Of a stretch of 64,000 nucleotides of DNA, positions 39,290 through 51,559 are shown in pieces; position 1 is the first letter of the stretch; each line of letters starts with the position of its first letter. The notes beneath the pieces are model-generated. The model saw only the letters and a program-made list of their open reading frames with translations, did not search any database and was not told where the DNA came from. This DNA comes from Cucumis sativus (Eukaryota > Streptophyta > Magnoliopsida > Cucurbitales > Cucurbitaceae): NCBI RefSeq assembly GCF_000004075.3, contig NC_026661.2:18132307-18196306 (forward strand), given 5' to 3'. Made by a program: the position numbers and the translations under genes.

Positions 39290-40860
39290 TCGGGTGATGT
39301 TGCGAGGAAACTTAAACCTATCTTGCGAAAAGATTTGGAAGTCATCTTACGAATTCACACTTTGAGGCTTATCTCCTTTTTCTATGAGATTCATTTCTAA
39401 TTTGAGTAAGGAAGTAAAATTTGGTTAAAGTATTAAGAAGTTAGTGTTTGAATAAATATGCGAAAAGAATTAAGCGATAAAATCATTTATGGTTAAATAT
39501 ACGTTTTTGCGTTTAAGTGGGTAATTCGCAAAAGAAGTTGTGTAATGAGAAAAGAAAAAGTTTTTGTGTAAATTAAGAAGTGAAAGTTTTGACAAAGTGT
39601 TAAGTAGACATTTTTTGTGGTTTTCTCGAGAAGAACCAAGTGTTTCGGGGAAAAGAAGTATGCGAGGAAGTCTTGGAGTTTAAGTTCGCAATAAGAGTTC
39701 TATGGTTGGTTAGTTTTCGTGGATGGTTTTTTATAGTAAAAATATAACCACGCGATAAGGTTATTCATGAGAAATGTTGTGTGGTTGAAGTTATAAGCAG
39801 TTTGGGTTAGGCGAGAAGTAAAGACTGGTGAAGAAAATATCAAATCTGATTTGACACGTGTAAGATTAATGATTTAAGCATGGCTAGGTTGAACAATAAA
39901 TTTATACGTGTAAAGCTTTAAGCAGGAGCTGACAAGCTTAGAAGAGTTTATGCATAACTAAGTTAATTTAAGGACTCTTAAGAGGATTTGGGTAATTAAG
40001 GGAGGATAGTGGGAGTTTTGTTGAAATGTTGAAGTGATTTTGGTTTAGTTACGCGAGAAGAAGAATAAAGACTTCTTTAGTAAAGTTTTGTGAGTGTTTT
40101 TCTCTCAAATGAATTTATGTTCAAAACTTTATTATGATTTATCTTTACTGATTTGAGAGAATAAATCAAATGAGAATGTTTCAAATAGATTTCTATGAAA
40201 AGCTATGTGTTCAAGCATGATTTATGATGTTAAAACTTGATTTGATGATTATGATTTAATACTATAAAATGATTTTCAAACCATTAGTTGTTTTTTTTAG
40301 ATAATGCTCAATTTTATGTGCACATAAAGAGTCAATGCCACCATGGGGTGTACGGACTACAAGTGATAAGAAGTTGGCTTATGCATTGAAAGGAGCGTAC
40401 CAAGCTTAGTGACATGAGCAACAAAGACGAATCTATATGTTCTTGGATGTTGTTGATAAAGTAGTCTAAATGCGAAATAGTGAGATCAAGCGTAGAGAAC
40501 GATTCATAATACTTGGCAAAAGGAAATGATTTGTTAAGCATAAAGAACTGTTTATGCGAAATTAAATAATTTGTTGGTATGTTTAAATTATTTGATATTA
40601 TTTATGATTATGAAAGGTTTTCATAAAACTTCACTGAGTCATTTGATTGACGTTTTAAAAATTAATCTTCCAGAATCAGACATTTAGCCCAAGTGGAGAA
40701 GGAAGTGGAAGGTTTTGCGGCAATATGAGAAAGTTACTAAACGTTTAAGAGTTTACTTAATGTAACTTTTGGTTAAGAGTTGTTTCTTTACATTGTTGTA
40801 TTAAACACGTGTTATTAATAAAAGTGTAAGTTTTGACTGAACTGATCGTGTTAAGTTTTT
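39290..40860. mobile_element. Possible LTR-derived block
   Basis: This stretch is marked by repeated GCGAGAAG, GCGAAA and CGAGG words and less AT bias than its flanks. Near 40629-40681 it has CTTCACTGAGTCATTTGA followed by TTAATCTTCCAG, resembling the CACTGAG...TTTTCAG region in many plant Ty3/gypsy LTRs. No gag/pol, primer-binding site or target duplication was seen; it could be a decayed solo LTR. Confidence 0.35.
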
Positions 40861-43197
40861 CACATTAAAATTTTTTTTGAATGTGTTTGGCATTCAGTGT
40901 AACTTCTCTGGCGTTATGTTTTCTCTTAGTATTTAAAAGGCTTTGAGGTTGAATTAGTCGATAAGAGAATTTCAAGATTATAACTAAATCACATCTTATT
41001 CCCTTTACTTCACTGTTTTGGGAGTATTGTAAAATTTTGAACCAACCAACTTGAACTATGACACCACCAATTCGTAATTTTAGTAAAAGTTTAGAGACCA
41101 AATGTGATTTTTTTTTTCCTTTAAAAAGAAATATACATATTATTTAAATTATTTACTTTTGGGAATATATTGAGAGAGTATTTTATAATATTTTGTTTGT
41201 AATAAAAAATTTTAAAAAAATTGAAAAAGAAGAATGAAGTAATATTAATGAGTTGGTCCCAAGAGAGTTTCCATTATAGCGAATGATGTAACACTCTCAT
41301 TAACTAAAAATTGATGCATTTAATTTTAGTGTCTTGTCCTTTGATTTTCCATGACCTAAATACAATTTATTGAACTGCCCCCTCCCCCCTCCCCTTCTTA
41401 AACAAATATCCATTCTTTCTTTTTATTTCAATCTTAATTCTTTCTTTTTTCTCTTTTTATTTATTAGTTGTTCGTGCCAAAATTAGTTGGAAATTAGATT
41501 TTACTTTCACATCTCACATTTATGAATTGTTTTAATAATAACATCTCATCATCATAATTTCTTCTTCTTATTACATTTAATCGGTTTGAAAACATCAATA
41601 ATTGGTTCTTATAGAAGAAAAGAAACTATAGTGAAAACAATAGTACATAATTATAAAAAGAGAAAAAAAATAAGAGATCAAGTGTATAAAAAATGCATTG
41701 TGTAAGAGTGAATAGTTTTAGCATAGAAATGATATTTGGTTTTTTTTATATATATATAATGCCAAAGTTTGGATCTCATATCATGTGTGTTAGTAGCTGA
41801 GTTGTTGTACCAATTTTGTTTCTTTAATACAAACTAACATTGATCTACGAGACAGATATGGTCCAATGTGTTTCAACTCTTATCTATTTCTCTTTTATTT
41901 CCAAATTAACATTTCTTTTACCTCCTCTTCTTGATTATATAGTTTGAGGATTTCATTTTTATAATAAATTTTAATATTATTATTAAAAGGCTAAAATTGA
42001 CACCAAATTTAAATAATAAAATGAGGATTTACAAAAGTTTTGTGAAGTGAGCTTTCATAAATAATTTACTCTAATTCTAACAATACAATCGAGTATATTA
42101 CGAATATTCAATAAATATTGATTTGTAATGTTTTAGTCTTGTACTTGTGGTAAAAAAAAATTAGAGTTAAGATTTAATGAATTTATTTATATGTCAGTTG
42201 AACTATACTCGTTTTGGTAAGTCTAATGTTTGTATTTTTTAATTAAAGAAAAAGGTTCGTGGGAAAAAAAGAGTTGTGGAATGGAGAGGAAAAGTGGGAG
42301 TGAAAGATTTTGATTGGAGAGAAGAAGGGAGTTGTGAGCACCCCCTTCCTCTCTTATGGCCACCTCCCACCTCCCCCTACACATATAGACCCTATCATTT
42401 TAGGGGACACATCCTCGACTTTATATTAATACTATTAATCATAACAATATGCTTTTCAATATCTTCTTTTCTATTTCTAAACTTTTCTCCCACCTCCCTC
42501 TCTTATTCAATATTTTAATATATGTACGTAAAAATAACAAATTTAAAAATCGAATATGTATAACTCCACTATATATAACATTTTCGATTCAATTTATTTG
42601 GTGTTGATGTGGTAATGTTGAGATTTTGTAATGATAGATTAAATGATGAAAATATGTAATAATTTAGTTAATACATCATTGAATTTGATGTATGCATAAG
42701 TGTCATCAAAAGTCTACCTCTGTCTTGTTTGACATGTTTTCTTTAAGAACACACACAATAAATCTTTTAAATATGGTAAAGAGAAATAATAATGCATTAT
42801 ATTGATTTTAGCAAATTATTTATGAATGTTCTTGACTTGATTTAATTAACTATGCCATTGAGATGACTAAATTGAAACTTCAATGCTGGGGCTCTACTTT
42901 GAAAACAAACACAACCTACACAAATAATTTTAATTTGAAGATTCATACTTATTTCTCAACTTCATTCTTATTTTCAACTTTTAACCATTTTTCTTTTTTT
43001 TCTATAAAAGAAATTATAGCGCTCAGGTTTAGGAATAAAACGAGATCTGTCAATGAATTATGAAGATATGAAAAAACATGACTGAGAAAAACTTAAAAAA
43101 ATTAAAAATCCCTTTTTATTTTATGGTAGTTCGTCTACAAAAATTATACAATTAAGTATGCTTAGCTTTAAGTAATTAAATATTGAGTAATCATACG

Positions 43198-43216
43198 TAT
43201 ATATATATATATATAA
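43198..43216. repeat. Short (TA)n microsatellite
   Basis: About nine TA units. A similar short run lies at 44501-44518. Confidence 0.85.
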
Positions 43217-45652
43217 ATAAGAGATGTGTTTTTTTAAAAATATAACAAACCGACAAAATACTTACACTGTATATAACGATTTTGAAAATAAGAAAAGCAC
43301 ACAGGTCCACAATGAAAAATACAAAAAATGTTTCTGTCAACCTGCAATTAATTGACCACTCGCCTGCATAATATATTTAGTACATTATCGTTTAGATTTG
43401 AGTCCAATGATTTTTTTTTCAAGATCTTTTGTATTTGGTATATAATCTTCAACCAAATAACACCCTAAAAAAATAAAAAATTTACGATTGATATTTGAAA
43501 ACAAATATCATGATTTCAAAAAAGTATAAAAGAAAGATTTTAGTGTTTTATTATATTTATGAAAATTAACTTATAAGAAAACTAACATAATATTAATACT
43601 ATTAACTAAGCGCTAATAACGTAACCGTGACACACCACGATAGAAATTGATAGAAGGAAGTTGACATATTTAATGGTTAAAATGTTTTAATATATGAATG
43701 AAAGAACTAAAATCTAAAAAAATGTAAAAGGTAAATTTTGTAATTTAACCAAAATAATTTACAAACCAACTTTTGATGTGTGATCTATGAGTACAATGGT
43801 ATAAAAAAACCTAAAAATTTCTAATAATGGAACATGTACTATAATTGAAAACAATAATGAACTAACTTAAAAATACATCATTTAAAACCCTTCATGATCT
43901 CATTGTATAATCTTATCCATTCATCAAGAAAACTTCTTTTTTTTTATAAAAAAGCAAAAATCTAGATATAAAGGCATGGAGTTGACATAAAGAAAAGAGA
44001 GAAAATGATAATGATAGTAATAATAGAAAATAATAATAACTATAATAATGATGTATGGTATATACACTACTACTTTGATCGAGAAAAAATAATAATCATA
44101 ATATATGATCTCTAAATTAACCAAAATATTAATAATGTAGTATTCATTCGAAAACAATCTAATCATTATTCATCACACAATCGAGAAAGTGATTTCCAAA
44201 GTTTGTGAATATCACTATTGATATATAAAATGGAATAACGAAAACACTTCAAAATTAATCGACTATACACGCATGAAAAACAATCGTGTACGGTATATCT
44301 ATATACCTAATCTAAATGATTTCGTATACAATACCTGTCATAAATATTTTGAATATATATATCTTGTATATGTTATTTTTAAAGGGGAAATGGGGAAAAG
44401 AGAATTTATTTTAGAAAAGGGTAAATGTCAAATCAAAAGATATGTAGGTATATTAATGGATAATTGATTAGTACGAAGTTTATGTATTTATTAATTAGTA
44501 TATATATATATATATATTTGGTAGTTTAAAAGTCTTCTTCAACCTAATAAAGTTTTGATGGTCCACTTTTTATAAAACCACTCTCATCTCTTATCTTCCA
44601 AAGGTGTTTCATTTCATACCCCACTCTCAATCCAAGGAAAAAAACTAGGGTTTCCATGTCATTTTCCGTCTCTTTCTATCAAATAGGATTTTCGAATGAA
44701 TGAAATTTCTTTCGTTCATTTGAATTTAGCTGCTATTATTTTAAATTAATTTGCGCATTTATCTATTTCCTTTAATAATAATGAAATGGTAACTATAGAC
44801 TTTTGTTGATCATTCAGTAGGAATGATGGTTAATTATGTTTTGACATATTTAATTTGTGGTTGTATAAGAAAAATAATAGTTTTTCGATGGAAATGAAGA
44901 AATATATTTTTTTTAAAAGTGGTTGAAAATTGAAAAGGGAAATTAAGGAGTAGATTATTTGATAGAAAAAAAAAAAGTAGAGATATTGAAACAAAGAGAT
45001 TGATGGGTAAGGTGTGCTAAGTTAAGAAATTGTTTTTAATATAGTTAGTCTCATTCAATATTAAGCTATGAAAATACATTACTTTTCAAAGTTAGTATTA
45101 AAAGATACTGCCCATTACAATTTTTTTTCTTTTTCATTTTTACAAAAGAAAAATCTTTCAAAAAAAGTTCACTTTAAAACTATTTTTTTTTATAGATTAG
45201 ATTATAAAAAAAATTAATCACAGTTATACCATTCTTGATTTTTTATTTTTTATTTTTTGCAAAATGAAAAGCATAAAGGTAGCCCTTTTCCAACTTTTTT
45301 TTTTTTTTAATTGAAATTTTACGGTGAGCGAGAAAATTTAGTTTATAGATATGTAAACTTATCACTCGTTTTTTTTTACTTTGTCGACGTGACAAAAAAA
45401 AACAAGTTCAATCCAAGTGATATATTTGATACACGTATATACATAACAGTTGAAAATATGATCACATATTAAGGTTTTTAATTTAATTAAAATTAAGAAA
45501 AACAAGGTAATATTTTTGTAAATAAGTTGATAGGCAACTTTATGATAAGAAAACGTGACACTTTTTTTTTTATGGTTATTAATGTATTAAGTGTATCAAA
45601 CTAGATATAATTAAATTATTGCATATAAAAGTTCAATAACTAAATTGATACA

Positions 45653-45757
<105 letters not shown>

Positions 45758-48700
45758 TAAATAAAAGGTGATGGATGTGAAGTATTTTTAAAGCACCATA
45801 CTAACCATACTAACTTTTTGTTAAGATTTGAAGTTATATGTTCATATCAAATTTGTTCAAAACAAATATATATATATACCTTTATGAATTTCAAAAGGGA
45901 ACAACATCCAACAATTCTATGCAAAAAATAAATAAATAAATAAAACTTTCATTTATAGTATAATTACAAAAATATTACACAAAAGTTATTCAACAAATGT
46001 GGGCTACACAAAATTGATTTAGTCCAACCCACACCAAAATATTTCTTTACAATTAATAACATAAACCTTTCAAATTTATAATATTTTCAAAAAAAATAGA
46101 AACTATTTATAAAATATCACTACAGAGTTTTATTTTTTTAGTTATTTATAACTATTTTTCTTTTAACTTTTTATATTTTAAGTTTAATACTTAGCAAATT
46201 TGACAATTATTTACGACGTCTATCAATAGAAGTCTATTAATTTCTATCCTTGATGGAATTCAAAATTTCATTGTAGTTTGTAAAAATTTTAATTTATTTT
46301 ACTTATTATTAATAGCAATTGCAAGTTCTAACTACAATAGACTAGAAAAACTATCTTTAATATATATATAAGTTTTGTTTTGGGTAAGGTAGAAAAGGAG
46401 GGAAGTAGTATTTAAGAAAAGGTAGTGAAAGATATATTGTAGCATATGATTTGTTAATGAGACATTAGAAAGGGGAAACCCCACATTAAACTAATGTGAT
46501 AAAAAGAAAAAATGAATGATATCAGCAAATAAGGAGATAGCTAGGGGTAAGAAAAAAGTGATTAAATAGGTTAATTGAATTAAATGATAAGACACTTCCA
46601 CTAATACACATAAAGTCTACTCATTATTTCACATCATACATTATTGAAATTGACCCCCCAAAATGCCTTTTCTTTCCCCCTCCCCCTAACCCCTCACCAT
46701 TATTCTCCATCACCTTCTCTCTCTTTTGGCCCTACCCATCTCTTCATCATTATTCATCCATTTCATTACTAACGACCTCGTTCTATCAAACATGGTACTA
46801 TTTTAAATGACAAAACCGTTCAAACTATTTACAAATATCTACGATAGATAACAATAGACTAATAATACAAATTATTAGTAGAAAATTATGTCAATTACTG
46901 TTGAATTAAACTCACGTTATTTTGTTAAGCTTTTGTTGGTGAGTTGTCGACAAAATATTATCGTTTGTATTCAATGAATATTATAATTACATATACGTTG
47001 CAATTTTCATTATTTGTTTTTGGGCATTGGTTGTTTTGCAAAAACATTGAAGTTATACTATTTTCACGTGCCCACTCAACGATGTTTATGTTGGATCGTA
47101 ATGAAACATAAATGTAATGTAATGTATAATAAGAAACCGACGTTTAGATTTAACGTTATGATCAATTCGAATGTAATACAAATCTCATTTTGTTTCTACA
47201 TTTTTCAATCCAACCTTCTTAATTTTCCACCATTTTCGTTATGGTCTCAATCCTCACCCATTCCAACATCTCTCCAATTTAAAATTCAAACTTATTATAC
47301 TTGTAGAAATTTAAACCATAAAAAGTGAATTCTTCAAACTTTAACATGAAAGTCGCTTAAGTTTAACGGTTTAATTTTAACCATTATAAGAGTTTTATGA
47401 ATTCTATAATTTAAAATTTTAAAAACACAACTGAATTAAGAGTAGAATCAAGAACTTGTAGGTTGTTCATACATTATATAAATAATAAAATGATAATAAC
47501 TAAAAACAAACATTGGGGATTGACATAAATAATATAAATTAGTGATATACTTAAAATAATAATTGAAAGGTTAGGGCATTGGACATGCCACTTCACGTGC
47601 AAGCAGCTCTCAAACTTGCAAATCAAACCCCCTCAAGGCTCAGCTCAAACCCAACCTTTTCGTACACTATTTTTAAACACAAATTTTAATTTCACCTTCA
47701 AAATTCTTTAATTAACTAAATAATATTTTTCTGACAGTTTAACAAAATAAATAATTATTTACAAAGTCATCACCAAGGATTATTATATGCTTTTTTTTCT
47801 TTCTTTTAACTAAAGATTGACATTAATTATGATGAGATATATGTATAATCTACTAAAAGAGTCGTAAGTTGTTGGAAATATTCCCACTAAATAATGTTGA
47901 AAATTTGGAAAAAAAAAATTGATGGATTGAGGGGACGATAGAGACAAAAAAAAAAAGAAAAAGAAAAAAGAAAAAATGAAGGTATTTGTGGTTTATATAT
48001 TAATTAGTTAACTTAAGTATGAAAAAAAATGGTAATGAATATTTATAAGTAATCTTCTGCACTCGAGTGTAAGAGAGATTCCCGGAGAAACCATGCGTGG
48101 GGGGGGTGGCTCTTTAATTAATTTCCTACCTTAACTCTTAATCACCCTTTCTTTTTTAACTAATTAAATTATTCACCCTTACGTGCATTACAACTCATAA
48201 TTAATTCTTTATTTAACAAATAACTTTATATATCTTTTAAATTTAAACCTAATTACAACTCATAATTAATTCACTATAAATCATGTTTTTATGGATTTAG
48301 AGCTACATCAAATTATAATGAAAATTTTCATAATAATATTGAGCCTTTTATAGTAAATAAAACGAGATTGTTTGAATATAATAAAACGATACTCACTTTT
48401 TTCTTTGTTATTAATATTACCCCTTAGTTTTGCCTAAAATAAACACTGACTTGGTTTCTTTTTTTTTCTAAAAAAGTTAAATTGAAAACTAAAATGGTTA
48501 TGTGGTTATAAAAAATAGAAGTAATTGATTGTTATAAGTTTGTGTGAATATATGTATATAAAAATTTGGTTGTCAATGTCATAAAGTAAATAAAAATAAG
48601 GAAAAAAATAATTAAATAATTAAATTTGACAGTTGAGTAGTTGAAATAAATTGTGTTCGTACTAAATTAAATGTAGAAAAAAAGATCAATGGCCTTGACA

Positions 48701-51395
48701 ACGATGTCATTAAATAAACTATTACAATCATATATATACAAACTCAAATATAATTTTCTCTATTTCTCACAAACAATAAATAATGATAACATTATTTTTC
48801 TTCAAATTTTACAATTTTTTACCTCATTATTATATCCATCCACATCCTGAATAAGTGTCTGAATAAGTGTCACAACAATTTAATTAAATGTATACTCTAG
48901 AGTGATTTTAAGGTAGCGAAAGTAAGTTTTTCTAAAATGTGATATATTTGATGTTAGAAAAATTGAAAACTATTTTTAAATAATACGTTATTTTTGTCAA
49001 CTGATTGATTATAAACTATCGTGGGTTAGCTATTTGTGAAATTATTTATTTTGTTCTAAATATTGTTAATCAAACAAAGAATTATAAATATATATCAACG
49101 GTAATAATTACTAATTGGGTAACTCTAAATTAACACCTACAACCAAATACGATAATAAAAATAAAATTCAAAGATATGACGATCGCTTCTTAGAGTTTGA
49201 TACCAAACATAAATTTAATGCCTAATTTTTTTTTTTCTAAATAAGATATTTTTACATTAAAATAGAATTGAAGCACTTGTTAAAAATGAGTAGGAATAGA
49301 AAAAGAGAGAGTAATTAACATGTTTAAAAGATGTTATTAATATTGTAATTTATAGTTAGTTGAATTTAGAAATGAAAAATAATGTGAAAGAAAACACAAA
49401 TAATGAATTTAAAACCATGAAAATGAAATGTGAAAAAAAAGGAAGAAATAATAATAATAAAAAAGAAAAAAAGAAAAAAAGTTGAATAGATAGCGACAAG
49501 GCTTGGGGGTAGCCATCGATAAGGACGCCCACCAAGGGAAAATCGAACGGGGAAGAAGTTCCGTAGTAAGGAGATTGAATCTGGAGCGTTCATCACAATC
49601 CTTCAGCTTTTGGACATAAAAGGGACAGGTCCATGCACTCCATGCTGAACCATCGCAGCTCCATAATACAATGTCCTTTTCTCAACACGGACCAAATTAG
49701 CCCCCAATCCCCACCCACGTGGCAAGGGCTTTTCCGTCATTCACTCTCCAACCTCGCCTGCCCCCTTTGCAGTAACTATTCACAATCTTTTTTTAGCTTT
49801 TTAACTGTTAACTGAGAAAATAATTTAAAAAGTAAAAAAATAAAATTTAAACCCTAGAAAGAAAAATAAAATGAAATTTAAACTTTTTTCTTTTGTCCAT
49901 TTGTAAAAAATCCTCGAATTTTGCGAAATTACCCTTACGTCCGTACAACGCGGGAAAAGAGGGGTAGAGTGAGAAAGAGGAGGGTTTGATTGAGATGTAA
50001 CGTCTCCCCCTTTTTCCTAAATATTATTCATATTAATAATCCTTTTCTTTTTTTACGTCTCATTTATTCGGATAATAATTCCTTTTTTTTTTTTTTTTCT
50101 TTTCCTTTTTCATTCCTCTTCAATATCCGGTCTTATAAAGAGATGACAAAATTATACAATACCCTGCCTTCGCCTCCTCCAAACCAAATTAATCATAATC
50201 AAAATGTAGAAAATGATCAATTATCTCTTTGATCATTTCATAATTCTACTTTTATAAATTATTACCCATTTGTTATGTACCAATTAGTTTTTAAAATAAA
50301 ATTCGGATGAATAATGTTTGAAAAAGGTGATGCACCAAATGAGGAGAATGATGTATTTTGTGATACTAAATACAATCTAAAAGTTGAGAATAAGGTAATT
50401 AAAAGTTGAATTTACATTTATACATATTTTAATTATTGGTAAAAAGTAAGGTAATTGTATAGTAATAACCAACTGGGTTGTACCAAAGATAGACATGTCC
50501 CAAATTATTAATCTTGCATATTAAATGTTATTGAATTAAAAAAAAAAGGGATAATAAATGAAAAAGGGGAAAAACTGAAAAGATGAATGTGAATGAAAAA
50601 CATATGTGTATTTGGAAAAAGAAGAGTTACATATGTTATAATGAGGAAATATTGTGATAATAATAAAAAAAATTGAATGAAGTGATGATGAATGAAGATG
50701 AATGGTTGAAGGAAACAGTCAATCCAGATGATTGGACGGTCCTGATGTCATCATACCACAGTTCACATCAAATCATGTAAAATTTGTTATATGTATATTT
50801 AAAAAAAGGAAATTAAATTAAGAAGGATATATATATTAATAAATAATAATAATTGGTTGGTGTTAATTTAGAGTGTGGTCCCCAGTAAATGTTTGCCCTA
50901 TTTCTCAGATCCAGCCGTGCAATCGGAATCATTAGATTCCTTCCCCCCGCACACTCGTCTCCTCCTTTTGGTACGTCAACGTAACACTTTTATCAATACC
51001 CATTTTCTCTTTAATTCATTATTATCAAAACCTCGTCTCCTCAATATCTCCCGATAACCCCCCTCAGCCACCCCTTTCCATTGGATAACATTTCTCACAA
51101 ATCCCACCCTTTGATTCTCCTGCCTTTCTCTCCTTCCTTCATCTCTCTCCCTCTCTCTCATATTCATATTCATATGCTCAATTGTGTGTGTCTCTACTAT
51201 TTAACCATGGTTAAACTCTTTACCTCACTACCTTCACTATTTTACTATTTTTTTATTTTATTTATATTTAAAAAATAATAAGAATTAAAAATAAAATATA
51301 AATAAAAAAGAGAAAATAAAAGACCTTATCCTCTCTCTCTCTTCTCCTCTGTTTTCTCTGCTTCTCTCTCTAATTCTCTTTTCAAGCTCTCCTCA

Positions 51396-51413
51396 ATGGC
51401 GTCTCAGATCTAA
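51396..51413 (+). CDS. Five-codon upstream ORF in the TIR1 leader
   Basis: ATG GCG TCT CAG ATC TAA (MASQI) sits 147 nt before the TIR1 start, in a favourable context (A before and G after the ATG), within the CT-rich leader. It ends before the main ORF and does not overlap it. It is a real uORF only if transcription starts upstream of 51396, which the CT-rich block at 51331-51375 suggests. Confidence 0.45.
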   Translation: MASQI

Positions 51414-51559
51414 GCCTTTTTCTTATTGTTTATTATTCGAATACCTTGGTGTGTTTTTGAGGAACCTTCGACTGCTTTCCAAAGCTGCGGCATTTTTTTA
51501 GCCACCTCAAGGGAAGGGAACAAACCGAAATTAGGGCAACAATTTTGTGACTTTGTGAT

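Noticed and set aside
42270..42420. Possible miR156/miR319-like precursor (GAGAAGAAGGGAGTTGTGAGC)
   Set aside because: No matching complementary arm nearby and the sequence does not match either mature miRNA.
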